Shown: positions 34,762-43,880, numbered from the stretch's first letter. The stretch is 64,000 bases of DNA from Olivibacter jilunii (GCF_900607235.1 NZ_LR027861.1:50849-114848); one strand, 5' to 3'. Numbers and translations are program-made. The notes: generated by a model not told the origin, from the letters alone.

Positions 34762-35601
34762 TTATTCTTTTTCGGAGAGTTCCTTGATAATGTTTATCGC
34801 ATCATCCCACATTTTCTGATGAAACGGGATATCGCTTTTTGCCATTTTACCAACTTCAATGGAAAGTATGTATCCGTCTTTATCAGGAACGATACGATAC
34901 TTCTCATAGTAATCGCCTAATGCGGTTTTGGGTTTCTGTTCCACATCATCATAGTAATGCAGTTGTAAATATTCTTCCGGTCTATGAACTTCTACTACTC
35001 CAGTTGCACCGATATTGTTTTCTGCATCTCTCCAAATAATTAGCGAGCCTTCATTCCAATCTGTTTCTGCAATCGCACCTCCACCAAATGCTGTTCCCCA
35101 TTGATTATTAGGATTAAGAACAATATCCCAAATATTTTTCAGACTTGCCCGAATGCGAATTGACTTGTTAAAGCTGTCTGTTTCCACAAAATTGCGAAGC
35201 GATTGCCCAAGGATACTTTCCCAACCCTCATTGAAATCTGCTTTTTCGAAGTCAGGATGCGACAGAAAGCTGTCCGTACCTGAATGGGTCAGTTTCAAAC
35301 GGGTTTTGTTCTCGTCTTCACTAAACAACTCAAATGTTACTAATGATTGTCCCTCATAACCCTCATAGCTCCAAGTATAAGCAATTTTTGTTATTGGCTT
35401 AGCTTCCACAACCTTACACTTGTGCAAATATATTTTCCCCTCGTTTTCTGCAGAAAATTGAAACTCAAATCCAACTTCTGCTTTGAAGTCGGATACGTCA
35501 AAATACCACTGTTTCATTTGGTCTTTATTCGTAAGAGCTTCCCAAACTTTTTCAATCGTGGCTTCGTAAATACGTTCGATTACTACTATTTTCTTGTTCA
35601 T
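34762..35601 (-). CDS. SRPBCC/AHSA1-domain protein, two START-like domains
   Basis: A 279-residue cytoplasmic protein made of two AHSA1-like halves. The first (1-140) begins VIERIYEATIEKVWEALTNKDQMKQWYFD. The second (about 145-275) begins KSIRIRASLKNIWDIVLNPNNQWGTAF. Members bind small hydrophobic ligands or assist Hsp90, but the function of this type is not known. Its start overlaps the stop of an ArsR-family gene (TAATG). ArsR-AHSA1 pairs are a frequent arrangement, and the regulator probably controls this gene. Confidence 0.9.
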   Translation of the reverse strand: MNKKIVVIERIYEATIEKVWEALTNKDQMKQWYFDVSDFKAEVGFEFQFSAENEGKIYLHKCKVVEAKPITKIAYTWSYEGYEGQSLVTFELFSEDENKTRLKLTHSGTDSFLSHPDFEKADFNEGWESILGQSLRNFVETDSFNKSIRIRASLKNIWDIVLNPNNQWGTAFGGGAIAETDWNEGSLIIWRDAENNIGATGVVEVHRPEEYLQLHYYDDVEQKPKTALGDYYEKYRIVPDKDGYILSIEVGKMAKSDIPFHQKMWDDAINIIKELSEKE

Positions 35602-35924
35602 TATTTTGATCTTTTATTGTTGTTAAGAAATTTGCCCAATGCGTCCAATTTGCTTTCCCAAAACTGTTTGTACTGTGATACCCATTCGTTTATTTCGTTC
35701 AGTTTTTCCAATTTTGCTTCGCAAATCCGTTCACGTCCTTGTTGCTTCATATTTAGCAAACCACATTCTGCTAATATTTTTAAATGGAGTGATATGGCTT
35801 GCCGACTTACATCAAACTGTTCAGCAATGGTGTTGACATTGACAGGTTCTTTTGCAATCATACCGATAATAGCTCTCCGTGTCGGGTCTGCAATAGCTTG
35901 AAATACATCTCTTCGTGTCTCCAT
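35601..35924 (-). CDS. ArsR-family winged-helix repressor
   Basis: A 107-residue regulator. METRRDVFQAIADPTRRAII is the usual N terminus, and the HTH is VNVNTIAEQFDVSRQAISLHLKILAECGLL. No metal-binding cysteines are visible (CVC motif absent; one Cys in the HTH region and one in RICEAK). It belongs to the type paired with AHSA1 genes. The start at 35924 is chosen over 35963 because promoter elements and two palindromic operators occupy 35930-35975. Confidence 0.9.
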   Translation of the reverse strand: METRRDVFQAIADPTRRAIIGMIAKEPVNVNTIAEQFDVSRQAISLHLKILAECGLLNMKQQGRERICEAKLEKLNEINEWVSQYKQFWESKLDALGKFLNNNKRSK

Positions 35925-35929
35925 AATAT

Positions 35930-35975
35930 GCAAGTATTTGCTTGCAAATATAAAAGCAAGCATTTACTTGCGCAA
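35930..35975 (-). promoter_or_regulatory. Promoter with twin palindromic operators for the arsR operon
   Basis: On the minus strand, TTG (35973-35975), a 20-base spacer and TATATTTG (35945-35952) form a consensus promoter. Two copies of the palindrome GCAAGnATTTnCTTGC lie at 35956-35971, filling the spacer, and at 35930-35945, covering the start site. Their centres are 26 bases apart. A repressor bound to either would block RNA polymerase, so autoregulation by the ArsR protein is likely. Confidence 0.75.
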
Positions 35976-36113
35976 TTTTTTTTATACTTAATTTCAATTA
36001 ATACCTTGGAAGCATAACTTATTAGCCATTAACGGATAGCAATAAATCGAGCAATATGCTTACGTGCTCGACAACCATTCCATTGACAGAAGTTGGGTAT
36101 AGGAAGAGTAGCA

Positions 36114-36140
36114 GGATTACCTCGCTGCGCTCGGTGATCC
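36114..36140. repeat. Short palindrome near tRNA-Pro
   Basis: Arms GGATTACC (36114-36121) and GGTGATCC (36133-36140) match in seven of eight positions, with the self-complementary core TCGCTGCGCTC between them. It lies next to the larger inverted-repeat element at 36154-36273. Confidence 0.5.
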
Positions 36141-36153
36141 TATAGGTGAGGAT

Positions 36154-36273
36154 GACAGACAAAAAGCTCCGCACTACGTGCTTGGCTTTTGTTGTTTTAC
36201 AACTCGCTCAAGCAAGCTTGGCTCGTTGTAAAACAACAAAAGCCCTTGCTTTCGCAAGAGCTTTTTGTCCGTC
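36154..36273. repeat. Nested inverted-repeat element downstream of tRNA-Pro
   Basis: Outer arms 36154-36169 and 36258-36273 match in 15 of 16 positions. Inner arms 36184-36203 and 36225-36244 are perfect over 20 bases. Each flank can also form its own hairpin of AAAAGC...GCTTTT type (36162-36190 and 36238-36265), so the element can fold either as one long hairpin or as a three-armed structure. Its last bases overlap the tRNA 3' end. Confidence 0.75.
36238..36265 (-). terminator. Terminator hairpin of tRNA-Pro
   Basis: On the minus strand the sequence after the tRNA forms AAAAGC-CTTGC/GCAAG-GCTTTT with a short GAAA-type loop, followed by GTTGTTTT. It is one arm of the larger element at 36154-36273. 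Confidence 0.65.
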
Positions 36274-36345
36274 GGGGTGGCAGGATTCGAACCTACGACC
36301 TCCACATCCCAAATGTGGCGCGATACCGGGCTACGCTACACCCCG
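36272..36345 (-). tRNA. tRNA-Pro (anticodon TGG)
   Basis: The minus strand reads CGGGGTG...CACCCCG with discriminator A. The D-arm is GCGTAGCCCGGTATCGC, the anticodon arm is CCACA-TTTGGGA-TGTGG (anticodon TGG) and the T-arm contains GGTTCGAATCC. No CCA is encoded. A TATATTTG element on the same strand lies at 36387-36394, about 40 bases upstream. Confidence 0.95.
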
Positions 36346-36419
36346 ATCTTTCCATTTAACAATCGTATTCTTTTGTAAACGGAGTGCAAATATAGAATTT
36401 GTTTTCTAATAAATAAAAT

Positions 36420-37568
36420 TTATTTAACAGTTTTTTTTGATGCAAATTGTAGGAACTTTCCTATCAATTTGCCGGTGCGTTCTAGGTTTTCAGCAGTACA
36501 TTTTTTTAGTTCCTCAAGGGACACTGCTCCATGCCCCGTTGGAATTAAGATATCAAAATAAGCGTCCATTTGTTCATTCGTTTGCAGGGGGACGTTACCG
36601 GCTACTCCGATGACAGGTAGTCCCAAGGCTTTCGCCCTATATGCCACACCGAAAGGGCCTTTTCCATCCAATGTTTGTAAGTCAATAGCCCCCTCTCCTG
36701 TTATCAGCAAATCGGCTTTGGTGAGCTTTTTATCGAAGTCCGTCACTTTCAAGAAATAATCAATCCCATTCAATAGCTCGGCATCCAACATAGCCCACAA
36801 TCCCGCAGCCACCCCACCTGCTGCACCACCTCCTATTAACCGACCGGCATCTTTCTTTAGCTGAGTTGTCCAGATACAATTCAAATGCTCTAAAATATCG
36901 TCCAATACCTCCTGTTGTTCCACGGAAGCACCTTTTTGTGGTCCAAATACAAAAGCGGCCCCCTTGCTCCCTAGCAGCTTGTTTTTTACATCTGTTAAAA
37001 CAGTAAACCGACAGTATTCAATTCGCTTGTCTAATCCCGACAAATCAATTCTATCAAGTTTCAAAAGTTCCAATGGAGATACCTTTAGCTCCTCCCCCTT
37101 TTTATCTAGAAACTTGGCGCCCATTGCGCTTAATATACCACAAGCTCCATCCACGGTTGCCGAACCTCCTACACCTAAAACAATATATCTTGCACCCCTG
37201 ACTAGAGCATCCTTTATCATAAGTCCGGTTCCCTGACTGGTTGCCTTCATGGGATTTAGTTCATTGTCGGCTAGCAATCGTATCCCCGATGCATCGGCCA
37301 TTTCAATGTACGCAGTAGCAGTCTTCTGATCATAGCCGTAATTGGCCTTGATTGGCCTACCTAAAGGATCAATTGTATTGACTTCAACAGTATTCAGACA
37401 CAGATGTTTGATCAACAACTTCATGGTGCCATCGCCCCCGTCTCCAATTGGAAAACAGCTAAGGGAACATATCAGCCCACTCTCTTTCAGGCCTTCAGCC
37501 AGTGCAATGGCTGCTTGATCGGCCGCCAAGCTATTCTTAAACGCATTAGGTGCTATGAGTATCTGCAT
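36420..37568 (-). CDS. Glycerate kinase (type I, GarK/GlxK family)
   Basis: A 382-residue glycerate kinase. It opens with the family signature ILIAPNAFKNSLAADQAA, and has FPIGDGGDGTM, VLGVGGSATVDGACGILSAMG, GGGAAGGVAAGL and DLLITGEGAIDLQTLDGKGP. Members use ATP to make 2- or 3-phosphoglycerate from glycerate. It starts 21 bases after the RND pump stop on the same strand, so it may be read through from the efflux operon, though no functional link is evident. Confidence 0.93.
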   Translation of the reverse strand: MQILIAPNAFKNSLAADQAAIALAEGLKESGLICSLSCFPIGDGGDGTMKLLIKHLCLNTVEVNTIDPLGRPIKANYGYDQKTATAYIEMADASGIRLLADNELNPMKATSQGTGLMIKDALVRGARYIVLGVGGSATVDGACGILSAMGAKFLDKKGEELKVSPLELLKLDRIDLSGLDKRIEYCRFTVLTDVKNKLLGSKGAAFVFGPQKGASVEQQEVLDDILEHLNCIWTTQLKKDAGRLIGGGAAGGVAAGLWAMLDAELLNGIDYFLKVTDFDKKLTKADLLITGEGAIDLQTLDGKGPFGVAYRAKALGLPVIGVAGNVPLQTNEQMDAYFDILIPTGHGAVSLEELKKCTAENLERTGKLIGKFLQFASKKTVK

Positions 37569-37589
37569 AACTATTCTTTTGCCAGGCTG

Positions 37590-40500
37590 TTAATCAATTC
37601 GTGGCGGCATGAGTTTATATACGACCGGTGTTATGATCCGCGACAGAAGGGTCGAGCTAATTAATCCGCCTATCATAACAATAGCCAAAGGCGAAATGAG
37701 GGGATTACTCGACCAAGCAATCGGTAGCAAACCGCCAATGGCTGTCAGTGTCGTTAGAATGATAGGTAAAAATCTTATTTCACCTGCCTTCTCAATTGCC
37801 TCATTCAATTCCATACCTTCACGCCTGAGTTGATTGGTAAAATCCACCAGCAAAATTGTGTTCTTGACCTCTATGCCTGCTAACGCCACAATACCGATCG
37901 TGGCTACAAAGGATAACGTGTTACCGGTGACCAGCAACGCCAGTACCGCCCCGACGATACCTAATGGAATGACTGAAAGAACAATAAGTGTACTCTTGAA
38001 GGTCTTGAACTCCAATACAAGTACTGCAATAAAGAGAAAAACGGTAACCATAATGACGGTTCCAAACCCACCGAATGACTCTTGTCTACTTTCTACTTCA
38101 CCACCCATTTCGTAGTGGTAACCGGTTGGTAGCTTCATACTATCCATCTTCTTAATTACCTCATTGATAACCCGATCATTTAAATACCCTTTCTTAACAA
38201 ACGCATTAACCGAAATCGTTCGTATCTTGTTGATGTGATTTATGCTGACAGGCGACGACTCAAAGCCGACTTCGGCTAATTGCTTTAATGGTATAGCTAC
38301 GCCTTGTACATTGTTTACGTAAAGATTATTTAGTACCGATAAATCCGGATAAGCCGCTCTTGGCACGCTAAGGCGTATACGGTAGTCGTCATCGTCTGAA
38401 GCAGGATTTGTATAAGTAGCTAAATCGATACCTACCAACGCCATACGAATTGTTCTATCGATGGAAACACTAGGCACGCCAAGACTTAGTGCTTTTTCCT
38501 TGTTAATGCTTAAACGAATATCGGTTTTATAGTTCTTAACGGGGTTATTCACATAAATGGTCCCTTCTGTTTCTTTTAAAGTTTGTTCAACATGAGCGGC
38601 CAACGATCGTAAAGTGTCTAAATTTTCACCAAACAAACGAACTTCAACCGGTGATATAATGGGCACGCCTTGCTCAAAATCTTTTACTTCTACCTTAGCG
38701 CCCGGGTACGGCGTCCACGCATCTCTTAACCTTTCGATAATGGCGACCTTTTCATCTGATTTAACGTCACTCCTAAGTTGAACGAAAATTTCAGCAAAGT
38801 CGGTGCGCTGATTTTGTTGGGCAACGTTATAGTAAATACGTGGGTTACCTTTGCCCACATTCGCTGTATAATACTGCACCTGAGGAATCGATTTTAATTC
38901 TCGTTCTATTTGTCTGGTAATGCTATCGGTATAAAATATACTTGCTTGCTGTGGTGCAGAAATATCAATTAAAAATTGTGGCTTCTCCGATGCCGGGAAC
39001 AAACTGAAGCCAATGACAGGAATCAAACCCAGCGAACCAATGAAAATGATGCCTGCCACCAATATCGCGATCCACGGTTTTTTAAGCGCCTTATCCAGCA
39101 AGACGGCATAGGTTCCGTGAATGATCCGTTGAAAAGCCCTTAATACAGCATTTCCTTCCGGGTTCTCATGCGCTTTCAACAAACGACTTGATAGAAAGGG
39201 CACAACCGTCAGCGCAATAATCATCGAGGCAATGACGGTGCTGATAACGGCTACCGGCAAACTTCTAATGAAATCACCGGAAGCTTCCGGCATAAACATT
39301 AATGGCATAAAGGCAATGACCAGCGTTGCCGTACAACCCAGAACCGCCATAGCAATTTGCCCTGTTCCTTTTATCGCAGCATCAAGCCTTGAATGTCCTT
39401 CCCGCAGCCATCGTTCTATGTTTTCAACCACAACGATGCTGTCGTCCACCAAAAGTCCCAGTGCAACAACAAAACCAACGATACTTAATTGGTTTAAACT
39501 GAAACCAAAAATATGTAAGAGCACTAAACCGATGGAAAGAGAAAGAGGTATCGCTATCATCACGACCATGGAAGCCCGATTTCCTAATGGCAATAAGGTA
39601 ATTAAAACCAATGAAACAGCAATTAAAAAATCAATACCCAAACCGCTCAAGCGATGATTAACATTCTCCGCCTGATCAAAGTGCAACACCAAATCCATGT
39701 TTTTTGGCAAGCTTTGCTTAAATTTTTCAATAACAGGCAAATAAGCCTCTTGCGTTTTGCTTATATTTTCACCGGATTTCTGTGCTGCATTAATTAGCAA
39801 GCAACGGTAACTATTTAGGCGGGTAATGTGGTCATCAGGTGCAAAGTCCGGATAAACATCCGCAACATCCTTTAACAATACATTTTTCCCTTCGCTACTG
39901 AATACAATCGTATTCCCAATCTCACCGATACTTTGGTAGTTACCGCTGGTTTTGACACTGAAGGACTTCCCTCCACCCAATATGCTACCGCCCGGAATAT
40001 TAGCGGCTTCACTTTGAACCGCTTCCATCACCGTGTTAAGTGGAATACGCATCTGCGCCAAACGATCGGGGTGAACATCTATGCGCACCAGCTGCTCGGG
40101 CAAACCACTTATTTTCACTTCTTTGAGTGACGAAATCTTCTCCAATTCATCTTGTAGATTTTCCGCTACTTTCTTTAATGCCTTTCGGGATGCATTTTGG
40201 GATATTAACGCCAACTGAACAACATTTACCCCGCTGGGTTCCACCTTCTGAATGTCTATATTATAAATATCTTGAGGCAACTCTGCGCGTAATGCGCCGA
40301 TTTCCCGCACCAGCTCCTGATATTTACTATCGTAATCACTTTCAAACTTATACTCCACCGTTAATACAGCGAGCCCATTTAAAATGGTAGTTTTAATCCG
40401 CTTAATATCATCCAAGCCATATATCTTCGTTTCCATTGGCTTAACCACCAGTTCCTCCATATCTTTTGGACTTGTCCCGGGATATACCACTACCACCGGA

Positions 40501-40634
40501 AACATAGGCGTTTGCATTTCCGGATCTTCTGCCCTGGGCATGCTTAACATAGTGCTTATGCCCACTACTACCACCATGATGACCATAATCAAGGTGAACT
40601 GGCTGTTCTTTATTGCATACGATGAAAGGTTCAT
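37590..40634 (-). CDS. RND efflux transporter inner-membrane permease
   Basis: A 1014-residue AcrB/HAE1-type pump with 12 membrane helices and two large periplasmic loops. The proton-relay acidic pair is in helix 4 (LGLLVDDSIVVVENIERW). Other signatures are AEDPEMQTPMFPVVVVYPGTS, FPASEKPQFLIDISAP, AGIEVKNTILLVDF and ILTTLTAIGGLLP. It uses proton flow to export drugs or other amphiphiles through the adaptor and TolC-like proteins encoded just upstream. The export substrate cannot be told. Confidence 0.95.
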   Translation of the reverse strand: MNLSSYAIKNSQFTLIMVIMVVVVGISTMLSMPRAEDPEMQTPMFPVVVVYPGTSPKDMEELVVKPMETKIYGLDDIKRIKTTILNGLAVLTVEYKFESDYDSKYQELVREIGALRAELPQDIYNIDIQKVEPSGVNVVQLALISQNASRKALKKVAENLQDELEKISSLKEVKISGLPEQLVRIDVHPDRLAQMRIPLNTVMEAVQSEAANIPGGSILGGGKSFSVKTSGNYQSIGEIGNTIVFSSEGKNVLLKDVADVYPDFAPDDHITRLNSYRCLLINAAQKSGENISKTQEAYLPVIEKFKQSLPKNMDLVLHFDQAENVNHRLSGLGIDFLIAVSLVLITLLPLGNRASMVVMIAIPLSLSIGLVLLHIFGFSLNQLSIVGFVVALGLLVDDSIVVVENIERWLREGHSRLDAAIKGTGQIAMAVLGCTATLVIAFMPLMFMPEASGDFIRSLPVAVISTVIASMIIALTVVPFLSSRLLKAHENPEGNAVLRAFQRIIHGTYAVLLDKALKKPWIAILVAGIIFIGSLGLIPVIGFSLFPASEKPQFLIDISAPQQASIFYTDSITRQIERELKSIPQVQYYTANVGKGNPRIYYNVAQQNQRTDFAEIFVQLRSDVKSDEKVAIIERLRDAWTPYPGAKVEVKDFEQGVPIISPVEVRLFGENLDTLRSLAAHVEQTLKETEGTIYVNNPVKNYKTDIRLSINKEKALSLGVPSVSIDRTIRMALVGIDLATYTNPASDDDDYRIRLSVPRAAYPDLSVLNNLYVNNVQGVAIPLKQLAEVGFESSPVSINHINKIRTISVNAFVKKGYLNDRVINEVIKKMDSMKLPTGYHYEMGGEVESRQESFGGFGTVIMVTVFLFIAVLVLEFKTFKSTLIVLSVIPLGIVGAVLALLVTGNTLSFVATIGIVALAGIEVKNTILLVDFTNQLRREGMELNEAIEKAGEIRFLPIILTTLTAIGGLLPIAWSSNPLISPLAIVMIGGLISSTLLSRIITPVVYKLMPPRID

Positions 40635-40642
40635 TTTTTTTA

Positions 40643-40774
40643 GCTTTCAGCAGTCAGCAATCAGCTTTCTGCTACTTAACGAATTCCTGCTCTACTACTT
40701 AACTACTTAACCACTTAACCACTCAACTACTTAACGACTTAACCACTCAACTACTTACCTACTTAACCACTTTA
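40643..40774. repeat. Degenerate octamer tandem array between MFP and RND genes
   Basis: From 40695 to 40774 there are ten consecutive 8-base units of consensus CYACTTAA: CTACTTAA, CTACTTAA, CCACTTAA, CCACTCAA, CTACTTAA, CGACTTAA, CCACTCAA, CTACTTAC, CTACTTAA, CCACTTTA. A shorter 7-base series (CAGCAGT, CAGCAAT, CAGCTTT) lies just before, at about 40650-40671. The array runs into the adaptor gene, whose last codons (VVK and stop TAG) are made from repeat units. Confidence 0.85.
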
Positions 40775-41802
40775 ATTGGCGACCCATCTGTTAAATAGGC
40801 ACTTCCTGAAATAATCAACGATGGGATGTTTTCCAATCCCGCTGAGATTGACACCGTATTTTGTTGAATAGCATCCACCTTTACCTCAACCTGCCTAGCT
40901 GTTTTTCCGTCATTCGTAACGAAAACAAAAGCCTTTCCGGCATCGCCATCTAAAATAGCATCGTAGGGTATTTGCCAATGAGACGCATCTTCCTTCGTCT
41001 GTATGACAGCTTGGGCAAACATACCCGCACCGATTTTTTTGCCGTAATCACCCGGAAGAAGTTTAAGCATAATGGTGAATACACCGGAAGCGGGGTCGAT
41101 CCCTTCCGATTTTTTATAAACCAGCGCTGCCACCTTGTTCCCAAGCACTTCGGAAGAGATAATAGCAGAATCACCAACCGCTATACGCGACCACTGTTGA
41201 TCACTCACACCTACTTTCAACTGCCAATCGCTGCCCCCCGTCCTATTCAACTGAAGCACAGGACTTCCCGGACCCACAACTTGCCCGTCATTCACAAAGC
41301 GTTTCAGCACATAACCTGCTGAAGCCGCCCTAATCTCAGTTTGATTTCGATTATAATTGGCTGCCCGCAATTGCTCTTGAGCAATTCGAAGGGCAGTTTC
41401 GGCATTCTGTAACTGTTCAAGGGTGGCTACACTATCTTTGAATAAGGCTTGGGCCCGCTGAAAATCACGTTGTGCTTTTTCCTCAGAAAGCTTAGCCTGT
41501 CCGACACTCGCAGCAACCTCTGTCGGATTCAACGTTGCCAACAATTGACCGGTTTGCACGGCATCACCCTCTTTCACATATATCTTACTAACTACGCCAC
41601 CATTTTTAAAAGAAAGAATCGCTTCGTTGTCGGTTGTAAAAACGCCGGATGTCTTGATTTGCTGTCCCACCGATTTCTGAGATAATGTTAATAATTTTAC
41701 GGGTATCGTATCCTCACGGAGCCCATCGGCCGATCGATCGCTGGTGCTTTTACAGGAAACAAAAGCAACCAGAAGTACTAATAGAGAACCAAATCTATTC
41801 AT
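40759..41802 (-). CDS. RND efflux periplasmic adaptor (MFP), lipoprotein
   Basis: A 347-residue membrane fusion protein. Lipobox VAFVSC gives C17. The barrel-sandwich (lipoyl-like) halves are ILSFKNGGVVSKIYVKEGDAVQTGQLLATLN and IRAASAGYVLKRFVNDGQVV, separated by a helical hairpin rich in Q/A/L (about 105-150). A beta-barrel domain and C-terminal domain follow. It bridges the RND pump and the TolC protein. It starts four bases after the TolC gene stop. Its final codons lie in a tandem-repeat array. Confidence 0.93.
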   Translation of the reverse strand: MNRFGSLLVLLVAFVSCKSTSDRSADGLREDTIPVKLLTLSQKSVGQQIKTSGVFTTDNEAILSFKNGGVVSKIYVKEGDAVQTGQLLATLNPTEVAASVGQAKLSEEKAQRDFQRAQALFKDSVATLEQLQNAETALRIAQEQLRAANYNRNQTEIRAASAGYVLKRFVNDGQVVGPGSPVLQLNRTGGSDWQLKVGVSDQQWSRIAVGDSAIISSEVLGNKVAALVYKKSEGIDPASGVFTIMLKLLPGDYGKKIGAGMFAQAVIQTKEDASHWQIPYDAILDGDAGKAFVFVTNDGKTARQVEVKVDAIQQNTVSISAGLENIPSLIISGSAYLTDGSPIKVVK

Positions 41803-41806
41803 AATC

Positions 41807-43171
41807 TTATTTTTTTAATGGATAAGTGGCTGTTTCCCTTTCCAACTCCGCGGCAGCCAACAAGACGTTATATTTATTAATGAGTGTAGATAATTGAGCA
41901 GTGGTTAATTGATTTCTTGCGTCAATTGTTTCAATGTATGTATTAGAACCTACTTTATACCCCTTTTCAATCAGCCGTTGATAAGACGCGGCAGCCTCTA
42001 ATTGTTTTAAAGAAGAGTGATAATTCTGCCACGCGGCAATCAGATTGTTCTTCGCGATCCTCGAGCTCACTTCCAGTTGTTGCTGCACATGCGCTCTATT
42101 AAGAGATGCGTCAGCCAACTCTAATTGCGACTGCTTGATTTTTATGCGGTTTCTATTACCGGTATATATAGGCAAATCAAATTGCAAACCAACCATCAAA
42201 TAACGCGATTGATCGTTGAAACGCATTTGTTCCGCTTGGGAGCCCAAATCCAAAAATCCGCTGATCTTAGGAATGGAAAACTTTTTGTTCATCTTAATGA
42301 CATTTTCATTGATAGCTATCACTTGTTGAAGTGATTTCAACTCCTCACGTGACTGAATATCAGGATCTGCCTGTAACAGAACAGTTGCTTTTTCCAAGGC
42401 CGCATCAGCATTATACAGAGTATCTATGAATGTCTCTCCTTTTCTGTTGAGTAATGCGTTAAAATATAACCGAGCGTTTATTTGTTGTTGCTCCGCCTGG
42501 GTAACCTGCGATCTTACCTGCTCGATTTCGCTGTTAGCGCGAAGCACATAGGCCGGTAGTCCTTTACCGTTTGCCAATAGACGTTCGTTAACCCGCTTGG
42601 ATTCCTCAGCCAGTTTTAATGCCGATTCATATATTTTTACAGCTTGGTGTGCATTTAAAAAGTTGAAATAGGCCGACTTAATATTTTTCACCAATTCACG
42701 CTCGTAAGTCTGCACCTCAAATTCTTGTAAATGAACCTGTTGCTCATTAATCCGTTTATTGTATCCAATATCCGTATTAATAATGGGTACCGTCGTTCTA
42801 ATCCGAGCGTCATAATAGTTCTTTGGCAAAAAATTGATCGATTCGTTCTGCAGCTGAGGAAAGTTTTGAGAATTTGTCAATTGATTCAAGGTCGTATATA
42901 CCGGGTTCATCAAATCACCTAAAGGCAATAATATATTTCGACCTCCCGAGGCCGTGCTATAAGTTGCCTGAAGAGCAACGCTTGGCTGGTACATACTCTT
43001 TGCTGTCTGGAGAGCCAACATCGCCTTATCCAAGGAAATGTTTTTTTGCTTGAGCACTAAATTGTTATGTCTTCCCTCCTCGATATAAGCATCTAGCGTA
43101 CTGATTTGCGCCCTCGACAAGAAGGGGATCAGTAACACTAAACAACAAGTTATTATAAACAGTGTTTTCAT
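41807..43171 (-). CDS. TolC-family outer membrane efflux protein
   Basis: A 454-residue TolC-like channel with signal peptide (LLIPFLSRAQ). It has two sets of long coiled helices (about 90-230 and 300-440) with the usual NYYDARI, VGLQFDLPIYTGNRNRIKI and YKVGSNTYIETIDARNQLTTAQ motifs. It forms the outer-membrane conduit for the RND pump encoded downstream. Two AACAGTGTT sites (43158-43166 and 43176-43184) lie at its start, which suggests a second contact point for the TetR regulator. Confidence 0.93.
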   Translation of the reverse strand: MKTLFIITCCLVLLIPFLSRAQISTLDAYIEEGRHNNLVLKQKNISLDKAMLALQTAKSMYQPSVALQATYSTASGGRNILLPLGDLMNPVYTTLNQLTNSQNFPQLQNESINFLPKNYYDARIRTTVPIINTDIGYNKRINEQQVHLQEFEVQTYERELVKNIKSAYFNFLNAHQAVKIYESALKLAEESKRVNERLLANGKGLPAYVLRANSEIEQVRSQVTQAEQQQINARLYFNALLNRKGETFIDTLYNADAALEKATVLLQADPDIQSREELKSLQQVIAINENVIKMNKKFSIPKISGFLDLGSQAEQMRFNDQSRYLMVGLQFDLPIYTGNRNRIKIKQSQLELADASLNRAHVQQQLEVSSRIAKNNLIAAWQNYHSSLKQLEAAASYQRLIEKGYKVGSNTYIETIDARNQLTTAQLSTLINKYNVLLAAAELERETATYPLKK

Positions 43172-43184
43172 TATTAACAGTGTT
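43158..43184. promoter_or_regulatory. Two possible TetR half-operators at the tolC-like gene start
   Basis: AACAGTGTT occurs at 43158-43166 and 43176-43184. The same 9-base core is the centre of the 13-bp palindrome at the tetR promoter (43890-43902). The first lies in the first codons and the second just before the ATG. Confidence 0.45.
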
Positions 43185-43202
43185 CTTTAATGAATAAAAA
43201 AA

Positions 43203-43853
43203 TTAACCTTTTATCTGTTCCAAAAATTTAATATAACTATCAAAAGCGCAATCAAGAATTTGAGTCCCCTCCTTTAGCTCAATCAAATGCTTCTCAACGA
43301 CATGGGTGATATGCCCGTGCATATTAAGCGCACACAAGCCGTGCACGGTCGACCAAACCAACAAGGAAAACATTTTAGTGTCATGTCCCTTAAAATAACC
43401 GGATCGTTGACATTCAGCGATGGTGTAAACCAGAAAGTTAAAAGCCTCTACACCATCGTCCCACTGCTCTGCCTCGCTACCGCAAATTTTCTGAAGATAT
43501 TCCAAAGGCTCCTTCATGATAAACATAAGCTCATAAAATTCACGATTTTCCATGGAAAACTGCAAATAGGTTCGCCCCATCGCTTTCAAGCGCTCAAATG
43601 GGTCATCCACGTTACTAAGGGCAGAAAATTTAGTGCGCAACACCTTGAATCCTTCCTTCTGTAACGTATAGATAATATCGTTTTTATCTTTATAATAAAG
43701 ATAAATGGTAGTCGGACTGAACTCAATGGCTGATGCTATTTTCCGGATAGAAGTAGCTTCATAACCTTCTTTCAAAAACAGCACTTTCGCAGCGTCCAAA
43801 ATACGCTGACGCAAATCTTCTTTATGCCTCTCTTTGCGTTCCTTTATTCCCAT
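43203..43853 (-). CDS. TetR/AcrR-family repressor of the efflux operon
   Basis: A 216-residue TetR regulator. The HTH is ATSIRKIASAIEFSPTTIYLYYKDKNDIIYTL (about 32-62), and the rest is a helical ligand-binding domain. It is the first gene of the minus-strand operon tetR-tolC-MFP-RND and lies 31 bases before tolC. A perfect palindrome inside its own promoter indicates autorepression, with an unknown inducer. Confidence 0.92.
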   Translation of the reverse strand: MGIKERKERHKEDLRQRILDAAKVLFLKEGYEATSIRKIASAIEFSPTTIYLYYKDKNDIIYTLQKEGFKVLRTKFSALSNVDDPFERLKAMGRTYLQFSMENREFYELMFIMKEPLEYLQKICGSEAEQWDDGVEAFNFLVYTIAECQRSGYFKGHDTKMFSLLVWSTVHGLCALNMHGHITHVVEKHLIELKEGTQILDCAFDSYIKFLEQIKG

Positions 43854-43880
43854 TTTTTATACCTCAAGCAAATAACACAG

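Noticed and set aside
36111..36120. Possible duplicate of the tRNA-Pro 3' end (GCAGGATT also found in the tRNA T-arm/acceptor)
   Set aside because: Only eight bases match, too few for an attachment site; no integrase is nearby.
40695..40774. CRISPR-like array
   Set aside because: Units are 8 bases and contiguous with no spacers; there are no cas genes.
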